From contig JAJTUQ010000006.1 in the NCBI GenBank assembly GCA_021399445.1, positions 744,001 through 808,000 of the forward strand: 64,000 nucleotides of DNA. The letters are read 5' to 3'. Of the stretch, positions 12,537-21,977 are shown piece by piece (within the stretch, counting starts at the first letter, position 1; the number at the start of each line of letters is the position of its first letter). The notes below the pieces were generated by a model. That model worked only from the letters and a program-made list of their open reading frames with translations, was not told where the DNA came from and made no database searches. The translations under genes and the position numbers were made by a program. Origin of the DNA: Xylogone sp. PMI_703. Lineage: Eukaryota; Ascomycota; Leotiomycetes.

Positions 12537-15500
12537 TCACTTGGTCTGACTTCTCACAGAAGCAGGACTGGCACTTCTTTCGCTCCTTCTCTCCATCTCT
12601 TCAACCATGTCTAGCACACGAGATCGCCCCTTTTCCTTTCCCTTTCCCTTTCTATCGTCCGGAGTATCTCGTCCTCCTTCACTGCTACCGATTGCACTGT
12701 CTCTGAAACTACTGACCGTGCTTGCTCCAGCCTCTCTGGCAATGCTGCTGGGGCCGATGTCACTGTTGATAGCATCTGCAACAACACTGTCTAAGTTCTC
12801 CTGAGAAAGAGGACTTGGCTTCTCTTCGGCCGGAGTTACCATTCCTATTTCTCCCTTCATGCTCGACTGTCTTGCAACATTAACAAGACTAGCACCATCA
12901 CTCTCTTCTGCAACATCGTGATTGACAACTCGTAACTTCTCTTTGGGAACAGTAAACATGACCTGGACGACTCTCCGTTCAACCGCACGTTCAATATCCC
13001 ATTCGTCGTCACTCTGCAGGTCTCGATCTATCTCTCCAGTGACAGACCGCCCGGTAACAGTAGCATCGTCTGCACTGTCGTCCCAATCGCCTTTCCCTTG
13101 TTTTCGACGCCAGAGTGTTGCACCCGCACTTAGTGTGCGACGAGGTTCTCCTTGACTACCACCCGCAGCCGTATGTGTTGGACTTGGGCTCCCGTCGTGG
13201 CTGGAGAAAGAGGCTTCGCCAGGGCTAATATGCCCACTCGATATGCTTCCAAATACACTCCTTAGTGGCCCCAGCCAACTTTGGCCACGAGGTTTTGGTT
13301 TGCTTTTAGATGGACTTCCAGGAGTTGTATCGAATGGCTCCTCCCTTAGAGGTGAATGAGGTGGTGAGCCATTATCTCGATCATCTGGACGGCGCCCAAG
13401 TAATGACTCTCCCTCTGCTTGAAGTGCTGCAAAACTTGTTCGTGCTGTTGCAAAACTGACAGAGCTCCTCGCACTTTGACCCAGCTGCATAGGTGCTACA
13501 CCGGGCTCAGCTGGCGGGGTTGGGGTGGTTGATGAGCCGGATGAGAACGGCCTAACAACGTTGCCAATAAACCCACGAAGTGAATTTGAACGTGATTCCC
13601 CCTGAGATGCCGTTACAGATCGAGCGATGCTAGCCGTGGAAACAGCACTTCGCTCACTAAGATTACTTGCAGTTCTACCACTATCATCCTCCGACCCTGA
13701 GCTACTAGTGCCGGCAATCAACTGAGCACGTTTACTTGGTGATAATCGTCCGGCATTGGAATGAGATCGAGCCTGAGCTTGCATGAGGGCATCTGCGGCT
13801 GCCCAGTCGGAGACCCATGAACTTATCTCACGCTCTCGTTCTTGCGCGGATATTTGAGCCTCAGTTAGGCCAGACGGTCCAGCAGCGTGTGTATCCTTGA
13901 ACGGGTCTGAATAGCGATTCGAATCCGAACTATTTGGCGCTCTTGGCGGATCCCCCAGGGCAACCCCAACACCTTGGCCAACGTGATCAGCATCTTCATC
14001 GTCCTCGTATATTGGATGGATTGGACCAGCTGTTCCAAGGCTATTTGCCCTTCCGAGGCCCCCCATCGTACCAAAGTCAAAACCGGGTGCAGGTTGATAT
14101 AGTCCTCGAGTATTTCGGGGTTGTACCGGCTTTCGTGGAATCATGCGATCTGGTGGTGGAGCTGGATATTCACCAGTAGCCCCGAAATTATAGGTATCAC
14201 TATGTGGGTTGTCATACTCAGCCATAGTTCCAGACTCATAAACTGGCGACTGGGTATCTCCGCCACTACCATTCCATCGAGAGTGTGCCCAAGGAAATAG
14301 TCCACCCCTCTGGGTCATCTGCCTATCGGGATAATTGGAAAAGTCGACCGCACCTTCGCTCAAGGCTCTGATGTCCCGCTCTCTAGATTCCTTTTGCCGG
14401 TGATTACGCCTTCTGTAGCAAATCAATGCCACTATCACAGCTATTACTACGGCAATTCCAACACCTAAACCCACACCCAGTCCAATTTTCTTGGAATCCG
14501 AGCCCTTTTTGGACGAACCAGGACTGGATCCATGAGATGCAGCAGCAGCAACGTATGATGGATTGGTGTAGCTGGATGACCATGTCATGCTGGTTACGTT
14601 TAGAAACATAGGATTGGCATTGATGGCCGCGGCCCTTTTCGTATTTCCGGAAGAAGATATATTGTACCCACCCAGGACCATCATTACGTTTCCAGGTAGC
14701 ATAGCAGCTCCATGACCGTAAATCCCTGATCCAGATGGTTGTGCAGTAGGGATCGACCATGTCCAATCGCCGTTCCCCCCAAAGCCAGTTCCGAGATGTA
14801 GCACAATAAGTTGAGGGTCAGCGGCTTGAGTGATGTCGCCTACCCAACCACCAAGCACTATTAGACTCGAACCATCTTCTGTTAATACGGCACTGTGGCC
14901 TGATCTGCTATCAATGAAAGTACTGGATCTTTCAACAGCGCTTTTTGCTGCCAGCTCTGTATTTGGAATTTGTGGTGAATCAACGCCCACAAAGCTCCAG
15001 CTTTCTTCAGGCAAGCTCCAAACAGCTATTTGGCTCATATTTATGAATGCGGTCTGTGTGTGGCCCCCTAGGAGCACAAAATTCTGCTGTTGAGTTTGTA
15101 TACCACTTATGTTTGAGTATATGGGGGATAATCCGGTAATTGTAAAGCCAGCTTCAGCAATTGGCGGACCTTTGACTGTGGGGATGTCGAGGGTGTAAGT
15201 AAGACTAGTTGACGAGGACGGCGGGACAAGTCTGGTTACTAAATTGGTGTAGGTAGCAGACGACTGCCAATTTGAGTCTCCATCCTCGGACGAGTTTGGG
15301 CACATCCCGCCGAAGGTGTATATATTCGACTCAGAAGCATTGCCATTTACTAGTGTTGAAAAGCTTAATCCACCAGACAGGAATTGAGGACCTGTAATTG
15401 AGCTAGGCTTCACGCCGCCAGCAAGGACTGTAGTCTCCGATATCCATGTTCCATCTCCATCTGCGCTTGTGTTCAAGGGCGTAAATCTCCATAGCTGCGA

Positions 15501-15851
15501 GCCCGCCGAAGAATCACAGGATCCCGCATAGACTGATATCTCTCCGGCTGACGAAATAGTAGGTACAGATGCGATAGAGTCATTCGTAAAAAACGATAGA
15601 TCTGGAGTAATATCTTGAAGAGATATGTTTGATGCTGAGATTGTAGATGAGATATTCAAAGAGAGAAATTGGCTGTTTGTCTCTGACTCGGTCGACCCGA
15701 GGAAGACGTACGCTACTCCTCCACTGATCGATAGGTTCTGAGGAACAAGAATCGTGGTCGGATTGTAGGGTAGCATTTGGGAGTTCGCGATGTGGAAAGT
15801 GGATAGAGATAATATCCAGAAAACTTGGAATGATGCCAGTAACTTCATCAT
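12537..15851 (-). CDS. Kelch/galactose-oxidase-like single-pass membrane protein
   Basis: One uninterrupted frame; an upstream Met at 15905 would give 1122 aa. I prefer the Met at 15851 because the hydrophobic segment LLASFQVFWILSLSTFHIA then sits at the N-terminus as a signal peptide, ending near NSQ. In the numbering of the long form, residues about 50-450 form an Asn-glycosylation-rich β-propeller with kelch-type GG turns (FGGMCP 198, LLGGHTQ 278, VLGGWVG 350, VLGGYNI 410). A glycine-rich transmembrane helix lies at about 474-497, followed by RRRNHRQ. The remaining ~620 aa are a Ser/Pro/charged, probably disordered cytoplasmic tail. None of the AA5 copper-ligand motifs is apparent, so it is unlikely to be an oxidase. 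Fungal surface proteins with this layout are common; a role in polarity or surface sensing is only inference. Confidence 0.85.
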   Translation of the reverse strand: MMKLLASFQVFWILSLSTFHIANSQMLPYNPTTILVPQNLSISGGVAYVFLGSTESETNSQFLSLNISSTISASNISLQDITPDLSFFTNDSIASVPTISSAGEISVYAGSCDSSAGSQLWRFTPLNTSADGDGTWISETTVLAGGVKPSSITGPQFLSGGLSFSTLVNGNASESNIYTFGGMCPNSSEDGDSNWQSSATYTNLVTRLVPPSSSTSLTYTLDIPTVKGPPIAEAGFTITGLSPIYSNISGIQTQQQNFVLLGGHTQTAFINMSQIAVWSLPEESWSFVGVDSPQIPNTELAAKSAVERSSTFIDSRSGHSAVLTEDGSSLIVLGGWVGDITQAADPQLIVLHLGTGFGGNGDWTWSIPTAQPSGSGIYGHGAAMLPGNVMMVLGGYNISSSGNTKRAAAINANPMFLNVTSMTWSSSYTNPSYVAAAASHGSSPGSSKKGSDSKKIGLGVGLGVGIAVVIAVIVALICYRRRNHRQKESRERDIRALSEGAVDFSNYPDRQMTQRGGLFPWAHSRWNGSGGDTQSPVYESGTMAEYDNPHSDTYNFGATGEYPAPPPDRMIPRKPVQPRNTRGLYQPAPGFDFGTMGGLGRANSLGTAGPIHPIYEDDEDADHVGQGVGVALGDPPRAPNSSDSNRYSDPFKDTHAAGPSGLTEAQISAQEREREISSWVSDWAAADALMQAQARSHSNAGRLSPSKRAQLIAGTSSSGSEDDSGRTASNLSERSAVSTASIARSVTASQGESRSNSLRGFIGNVVRPFSSGSSTTPTPPAEPGVAPMQLGQSARSSVSFATARTSFAALQAEGESLLGRRPDDRDNGSPPHSPLREEPFDTTPGSPSKSKPKPRGQSWLGPLRSVFGSISSGHISPGEASFSSHDGSPSPTHTAAGGSQGEPRRTLSAGATLWRRKQGKGDWDDSADDATVTGRSVTGEIDRDLQSDDEWDIERAVERRVVQVMFTVPKEKLRVVNHDVAEESDGASLVNVARQSSMKGEIGMVTPAEEKPSPLSQENLDSVVADAINSDIGPSSIAREAGASTVSSFRDSAIGSSEGGRDTPDDRKGKGKEKGRSRVLDMVEEMERRSERSASPASVRSQTK

Positions 15852-16783
15852 CTTGTCGATTGGTCGCGGAAGAACACTACTTCTCCGAGGGTCCACAGCG
15901 GTCAATCACCTCGAATCTTTCATGATCAAGTATTGAAGACGTTTATTGTCGAGAGGAAGTCCAGAATTGTTCCTTCTCAAAATAGTTGTCTCGATCCAAC
16001 ATCTAGAACACGCTGATCCTCTTTTCTTTTCGCGCGTTGTATAAGGCTCGACCCCTCCGGACGACGAGCTGGGGGCAGTGGTCAGGATATAAAAAGAGAC
16101 GCAAAGACCGGAAGACAGACCATATGAAGGCCCGGCGTGAGTAACGTTGCCTAGTTCAGCAAGATTTGCGCTGATGCCATGTAACGACTAATCGCGGAGG
16201 ATATAGCGGTGGCATGGTGGCATGGCCAATTGTTGACATGGAAATATCCAGATCGTTGCTATGGCGACATCGCATCTCGACGCGCAAGCGCCAGCAACAC
16301 AATCCCTCAGCGCTCTGACTGCACATACTGTACTTTCCTTGATCATCCTTTGGTTGAGGATGTACAATTCCTTGATCTAAGTCCCTCACGACTATATTTA
16401 TTCGCACTATCTTGTTGGATGAAGGTCTGTCTTGTGCTGTGCCCGTATTCACTGCGTGGAGATCGTGTTGGTGCTGGGGTCAAATAATGTTCCGAAGATC
16501 GATGTCCGGATCTTCCAACGGTCTGCACGTCAATGGGCCTCGGCCAAGTGCGAGCTCGGGCCAGCTTTAACTGTGGGGTACCCGAGGATGTTGCTGCTCA
16601 GCCAGAAGCTGGAGAAGATATTATCATCAAACACTTAGTGCCTTGCATGATACATATATCATTGCTGTATATTAACACGCGTGCCAACTAATCTGATGTC
16701 TTATTTGCATTTCTGAAGAGCTTCCTTACTTACCTAGCAATAATACTGGTACTAACACTTCACCGGTCTTCCATATCTACAAT
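15852..16783. other. Intergenic region between divergent genes
   Basis: It lies between the kelch gene (-) and the DUF1330-like gene (+) and should contain both promoters. A TATAAAA-like string at about 16087-16094 could serve the minus-strand gene. Short open frames at 16.2-16.6 kb overlap on both strands and have no recognisable content. Confidence 0.45.
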
Positions 16784-17584
16784 ATGCCGGCACTAGTCCT
16801 TCACCTCGTCACGCTCTCTGTGCCGCTCAATTCCTTCCTTCAGACCCTTTCAAGCACAGATTTAAAACCAGTCACGGTCGCGAAGCCCCATCGATGGATC
16901 ATCCGTCCGACTTCAACCTCTACTGCCCTTCTCACTAAGAATTGGGACCTTCTCCTCATTCTCCCGACCTCAGATACTAGCCTTCCTCCGAAGCTCCAAG
17001 AACTCATAACGGCACAATGGACCATCACATTTGGCATGCCTTCTGCGCTTTTCAAAGACTATGATAAAAAGAACGCTCGGTTACAGCATCCGGCACCAGG
17101 AGATGTTCCGCCGTTGACGGGCTCCCTAGATGAGGGAAACAGACAGATAGCAGACTCAGCTCAGTCTTTGGCACTTGACTCGGAACTCTTAAACTGGGTA
17201 GAATCATTCTCTAAAGACGGTTCAGAAGGAAAGGACAAGGCAGTCAGCATGCTGAACCTCTTAGCCTTCAAGGAAGGCATGCACGAAAGCTACCTGCGCT
17301 ATGGGAAAGCGTTCTCAGAGAGCGTCGGCAGTCGACGAGGTGGTTTGGCAAAAATCGTTGGCAAAGTAATCACTGTGTTGGGCTTCGGCGAGAAGGGGGA
17401 CACGAAGTGGGATGAGATGACGCTGGCGCATTACCCTTCGATCTGGCACTTTGCAGATATGTTGGCCAGTAAGGATTATCAGGAGGCGAATAATAAGCAC
17501 AGAGTGCCTGCCCTTAAAGACACGTTTATTCTGTGTACTACTGAGGTAGAGCTACCTGGTGCTGAGCAGAAAGCCAGGTTGTGA
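16784..17584 (+). CDS. DUF1330-like dimeric α/β-barrel protein
   Basis: Single-exon frame of 266 aa. The C-terminal half (about residues 145-260) has the pattern of DUF1330/YciI-type dimeric α+β barrels: a first strand MLNLLAFKEG, then YLRYGKAF, GGLAKIVGKVITVLGFG, and MTLAHYPSIWHFADMLASKD, which is the typical region before the shared His/Pro loop, then RVPALKDTFILCTTE. Similar fungal proteins of about 260 aa are annotated as hypothetical or DUF1330. The N-terminal 110 aa are unassigned. No signal peptide or membrane helix is clear. Substrate and reaction are unknown. Confidence 0.8.
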   Translation: MPALVLHLVTLSVPLNSFLQTLSSTDLKPVTVAKPHRWIIRPTSTSTALLTKNWDLLLILPTSDTSLPPKLQELITAQWTITFGMPSALFKDYDKKNARLQHPAPGDVPPLTGSLDEGNRQIADSAQSLALDSELLNWVESFSKDGSEGKDKAVSMLNLLAFKEGMHESYLRYGKAFSESVGSRRGGLAKIVGKVITVLGFGEKGDTKWDEMTLAHYPSIWHFADMLASKDYQEANNKHRVPALKDTFILCTTEVELPGAEQKARL

Positions 17585-18125
17585 GATTTTCTATACGAAC
17601 TACAATTGGAAAGATACTCTATGAGCTCTTCGGTATTCTTGAAGAAAGGCTTGAAAGCTTCCGAAAATTTGTTCTATAGACTGCCTGGTATAAAGCGAGA
17701 ATAGGTGGCCGCTAGGTTGTGGATATCCCAGCGCAATCAGACAGTAAGTGACGTTGGAAGAAGAATAACAGTGGTGGTTCCATCTATTACATATCTTCTC
17801 TGCGACTGCGATCGAGCTTTCCTCTGTAGTGGATACACTTGATCAGCGGAGTTCTCTTGTTATCAAAAAACACATCTCTAGAGCTTTTTTAGAAATTTAT
17901 ATTTGGATACACGGAGTTATGAAATATTGGATTGATCGAATACCCATTTTCGATATTGGGTATATCATACTCAGTGGTAATCTGAATGACACTTGTGTCT
18001 TACAGAAGTCTTCTCAAGGCTAGATGATCGTTAATAGCCCCATTAATAATACAAGTCACGAACGCCGTAGTACGTACTCTCTTTCAAGTACAAAGCTATC
18101 CCCTTCTTCAGCCATCAGCCTATAC
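17585..18125. other. Convergent intergenic region
   Basis: The 3' flanks of the DUF1330-like gene (+) and the ketopantoate reductase gene (-) face each other here. It includes a 64-codon frame (17829-18023) with no recognisable content. Nothing else is seen. Confidence 0.4.
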
Positions 18126-19373
18126 TTATACAAAATCGTCAAACTCTCTTCCAATCTCCACTTCCGTAATAGTTCTCCGTGCTTTGACTAGTTGAACAAT
18201 CTTCTCATTGTTGTGGCAATCAATTCCCATTTCTGAGCCTCTCCTCACAATCCAACCGTTAATAAAGTCAATCTCCGTTTCTCTCCCTGCTCTAGCGTCC
18301 TGAAGCATAGAACTCGTATTTTTGGCCGTCTTCTCAGCAACATCAAACACAACTTTCGCCAATCTAGGGGAGGAAAATCTTTCTTTTGGATTCTCGGTAG
18401 CAAGCTGAAAGTGTTGTAACTCAGGCAGGGAGCTGATGACATGCGATGTTTCGGCCAGTAAAAGATACATCAGACGGGTGATGGCAGCTGACTTGAAAAG
18501 TTCTCCATTCTTGACCCCAAATAATGCTGTAAGGGGGTTGAGCATAGCATTTACAACCAGCTTTTCCAGTTGAAGCTGAAATAATTCCTCTGGTGGAACT
18601 AGCTTTGGCGACAAGATTGGAGATTCGAGTATCTTTCTAACAAGATATGAAGTCGCAGCGTCATCACCAGAGTGATCTGGTGATAGAACATTACCCACCG
18701 ATACCGCACCAAATCCTGCATGGACAGAAGTAAAGGTTGAAGTAGCATATACACCGTGAGAGTTCACACTGGTATAGTACCGTGGTCTAGTGGCAGGATC
18801 TGAAAATACCCGGGAGTTAACGTCATCTGTGGTGCCCATTCCATTCTGCGTGAATAAAACTTCGGACTTGCTGGTCAATCTGTCTTTGATAGATGCAATC
18901 GCCGGAGCGGTATGTGCAGCTTTTGTAGCTAATATGAGGTGCTCAATATGAGATGCTGGGGTCTCAGAGCTATCATTATCCGTCGATCGTATCACTTCCA
19001 CATCATATACTCCATCTGTATTAGAATTACCATCTGTGATGATTTCAATTGTTTCACCAGCACTTTTCCACTCTTGGAGGAGTGATGGCCGATGTAATAA
19101 AATGGTGATAGGTGGGGGATTTGGTTGTGTTGCTAGAGCATGAGCAAAGAGCTTCCCAATGTTGCCTATTCCAAGGATATGTATCCTCCCTGATGTATTA
19201 TGGTTTTTTGCATGCTGAGATTGGCTCATATTAGGTGTAAATTGCACTGAACTCGTAGATATGCCTCGGATATATTTATGCGACAGGTAGTGAGGTTTCA
19301 GGAACAGTCTTGATTCAATGTGTAACATGGGGGATATTCCCCCTTTAGATATCACAAAGCTGTGCATAAACAA
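18126..19373 (-). CDS. Ketopantoate reductase-like protein (2-dehydropantoate 2-reductase)
   Basis: Single-exon frame of 415 aa. Starting at about residue 64 is the Rossmann motif IHILGIGNIG (GxGxxG at 68-73), followed by the family landmarks LATKAAHT, LFTQNGMGT and VNSHGVYATS. The helical C-terminal domain contains KLVVNAMLNPLTALFGVKNG, where the Lys and Asn match the catalytic and substrate-binding positions of the PanE/ApbA family. The enzyme reduces 2-dehydropantoate to pantoate with NADPH, for coenzyme A synthesis. The N-terminal ~48 residues are basic and hydroxylated, with RGISTSSVQF resembling a mitochondrial presequence cleavage region; a cytosolic form could start at the Met of MSQSQHAKN. 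Fungi often carry several paralogues, so a different ketoacid substrate is possible. Confidence 0.88.
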   Translation of the reverse strand: MFMHSFVISKGGISPMLHIESRLFLKPHYLSHKYIRGISTSSVQFTPNMSQSQHAKNHNTSGRIHILGIGNIGKLFAHALATQPNPPPITILLHRPSLLQEWKSAGETIEIITDGNSNTDGVYDVEVIRSTDNDSSETPASHIEHLILATKAAHTAPAIASIKDRLTSKSEVLFTQNGMGTTDDVNSRVFSDPATRPRYYTSVNSHGVYATSTFTSVHAGFGAVSVGNVLSPDHSGDDAATSYLVRKILESPILSPKLVPPEELFQLQLEKLVVNAMLNPLTALFGVKNGELFKSAAITRLMYLLLAETSHVISSLPELQHFQLATENPKERFSSPRLAKVVFDVAEKTAKNTSSMLQDARAGRETEIDFINGWIVRRGSEMGIDCHNNEKIVQLVKARRTITEVEIGREFDDFV

Positions 19374-19999
19374 CTATTTAAAGTTTCTACAGCTTGATTG
19401 GGAGAGTTAACAAGTCTAGATCGTTGAGAAGTATGTAAGTAAACAAGATCCATCTCGCTTCCGGATTCGGATTGCCCCGCATGGGCGGGCAGTTGAAGCG
19501 TTGATGATCTCTAAGCTGCTTTACTTAAATTGGGGTGAATTCTAAGAATCTAGAGAGAATTATTGAAAACCACGTCTGTAAAGTCTCTTTATTTACGGAG
19601 GCGTATTATCCAATAAATATGCTTCCGGTAGATGGTCTTAAAATATCTACAACCATAGATAGCCAATCAGATTTATCCTACAGTAATGCAACTATCTAAG
19701 GAGTATGAAGCTGAAAATCGTCCCGTTTAAGGCCAAGTTCTATCGATTCAACATTTAAATGATGAAAATGATAAAATTTAAGGAATGAAAGATATAGAAA
19801 GTCCGATACTAGAATGAGGTATGTCTAACTAGTGGGTACGCATGAGGCTATAAGCTAGAAGGCGTAACATTAGAATTAGCAGACGAACTTCGCCGAATAT
19901 ATGCTAGCCTAATCTACAGAACAAATATATGGAATGGCAAAATATAGTCCTTAATTATGCTTTGCTGATTTAAAAAAAATCCAAAAAAAAAACTTATAT
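19374..19999. other. AT-rich intergenic region
   Basis: No gene seen. An imperfect inverted repeat (GGAGGCGTATT and AATATGCTTCC around 19597-19628) is visible. The right end contains A-runs (19972-19992), which on the minus strand form the T-tract expected of a Pol III terminator for the neighbouring tRNA gene. Confidence 0.45.
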
Positions 20000-20084
20000 G
20001 CGTGATGCGAGATTCGAACTCGCGTCTTCTGCTCTGCAAGAGAACTTGGGGGGCAGATAAGTTATACCACTACTATAATCACGC
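20000..20084 (-). tRNA. tRNA-Gly (CCC), with 13-nt intron
   Basis: The minus strand folds as a tRNA: a 7-bp acceptor stem GCGTGAT/ATCACGC, a D arm with A14, G15, G18G19 and A21, an anticodon stem TCTGC/GCAGA, a 4-nt variable loop, and a perfect T arm GCGAG-TTCGAAT-CTCGC. The anticodon loop reads CCCCCA before an insertion of about 13 nt at the canonical intron site, so positions 34-36 are CCC (glycine). Position 33 is C where U is expected, and the D stem has only three pairs (T10-T25 is a mismatch). These may be lineage features or mark a weak or decaying gene. A T-tract follows the 3' end. Confidence 0.85.
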
Positions 20085-20302
20085 AGAAGAAGCTGTTCGC
20101 GACCTCGTCATTCCGCCTGAGTTGTCAATTTCAGCTCTTAATTCCATATTTGAAGCTTTGTTTGTTTCTTTGCTGTCGCCTTCTGCAAGTTGCCGTGCAG
20201 CCTTGCCAGCCTTGCATGACCAACCCCGCTAAGCGGAACGAGAATTTTGGCGGGGCATCAAGGCTGAAGGCAACATTTGTCATAACACCTTCCTTGTCCT
20301 AC

Positions 20303-21112
20303 ATGGCAAATATGTTACGAGACGACGAGAGTTTCCCACCGCTCGTGAGCGGATATTCAGTATCTACTGATATCGATGAAGATGGGGATGCACGATCGCC
20401 AAGTAGAGTCTATCATGACGATCTGGACGACGTGTTTGGCTCTGCCCCTCCATCTCCTACAGATGTCAGTTTCGACGGACAGCACATATCGGAAGATATA
20501 CGCTCGGTCCATAGAATTGGGAACATAGAAGTATCAGATATTCCGAGGCTGAAGGAAAAGCACGAGACTGAGGGATATAGAGACGGTGTCACTACAGGAA
20601 AGACGACTACCATACAGGCAGGCTTTGATGAAGGTTATTCGCTCGGCGCCGTGTTAGGTTTGAGGATTGGTAAGATTCTGGGCCTTATAGAGGGAATCTG
20701 CAGCGCCATCTCTTCCGCTGCGAAAACAAATGGGGCCCAAGATCATACGAGTACTCATGTGGATTGGACGCAGGAAGAACGGCGTTTATCACGCTTACTA
20801 GATGAAGCCAGGCAGGACCTGAAAACAGAGAGTGTTTTCGGGCGAGAATGGTGGGGAGATGATGGCATATGGAAATTTAAAGTTAACGGAGAGGGCGATG
20901 AGGAGAAAGAAGTCCTATTTCCTGATGTGGCTGCATCGCATCCTTTGGTCATCAAGTGGGAGGCAATTCTCTCACAGGAGGTCGACAAGTGGGGTCTAGA
21001 TCTGAACTTGATGGATAGAGAAGAAGATGAGGCGATACACAACCCTCCAGAGAAGGTGGTGGAACAGTCAACTATTGTTGGAGTCACAACTAAGCAGGAG
21101 TTGAACTGGTGA
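20303..21112 (+). CDS. YAE1: Yae1-family deca-GX3 protein
   Basis: Single-exon 269-aa protein from the Met at 20303; a second Met three residues later is also possible. Upstream in-frame Met codons reach 20150, but that N-terminus has no family resemblance and lies close to the tRNA gene. Residues 82-131 carry the deca-GX3 signature: ten glycines at 91, 95, 99, 107, 111, 115, 119, 123, 127 and 131, each four residues or a multiple of four apart. An acidic N-terminus with DDLDDVFGS is typical of Yae1. In yeast, Yae1 with Lto1 bridges the ABC protein Rli1 (ABCE1) to the cytosolic Fe-S targeting complex. The protein ends ...KQELNW; the terminal Trp is discussed in the findings. It is longer than yeast Yae1 (about 140 aa), as usual in filamentous fungi. 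Confidence 0.88.
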   Translation: MANMLRDDESFPPLVSGYSVSTDIDEDGDARSPSRVYHDDLDDVFGSAPPSPTDVSFDGQHISEDIRSVHRIGNIEVSDIPRLKEKHETEGYRDGVTTGKTTTIQAGFDEGYSLGAVLGLRIGKILGLIEGICSAISSAAKTNGAQDHTSTHVDWTQEERRLSRLLDEARQDLKTESVFGREWWGDDGIWKFKVNGEGDEEKEVLFPDVAASHPLVIKWEAILSQEVDKWGLDLNLMDREEDEAIHNPPEKVVEQSTIVGVTTKQELNW

Positions 21113-21977
21113 GGTAATTCGAGATGGCGGAAAACATCTTCACACCCAACCCCCAAACGATATGGGGACGGTCCTAGGATTTGATAGGCCCGATATAGCA
21201 GAGCCCCAGGGTATCGGATAATATCCCGGGCCTTCAGATGGTTCACAAGTGCCGAAGAGAACCTATTCGAAAGCTGTGCAACATATAACGATCTGATAAG
21301 CAGAAGATACAAGCACAACGCCTCGGATGTCACTGCTGGCCACAAGTCATAGCCCTGGTCTTCAAGGATCATTGGTGGAACCATCAAATTCAAGATCTGA
21401 GATTACAACTTAACCATTCTACTTGATGCTTCAAGGGGTAACTGGAAAGATGATCTTGATGGTACAGTTATATCACTTTTGATTATACTATCTATGATTT
21501 GAATCTTTTCATTCAGATACTTGAAATCACTTTCGGACTGTCATTCGCAAAAGAAGTAAAAAGTATCGCTGGGGCCAAACCAGCATAGCTTCTTCAAGAT
21601 GGGGTGACTTGACATAAAGCTCAAAAGACCTAGCATGAATGTAGTACATTATGCTTCAACCTGGAATTTGACGTGACGGATCAACTAGCGATATAACACA
21701 AACGTTACTCAGACTTATTTTCTCTGGTGTATGACCTTAACCAGCCAATACTCTTAATAGCTTGAAGCTGTCGATAGCCGTGTTTTCGTTACTATATTTC
21801 GAGGATCTTCACACTCACCAATGCTTACTATCTTGGATACTCGATGTCGTATATGACCTTAGGCCTTCTTTGAATACTTCAATCTATTAAGTCGTTTCGA
21901 ACCTTCAATGGCACATATTGTTTAAGACACCAATTATCAGACCTACCTGATTTCACAATTTCCCATCATTTACCCAG
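21113..21977. other. Intergenic region between Yae1 and glyoxal oxidase genes
   Basis: AT-rich. A 212-codon minus-strand frame (20755-21393) mostly shadows Yae1. The right part should hold the glyoxal oxidase promoter. No distinct motif recognised. Confidence 0.4.
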
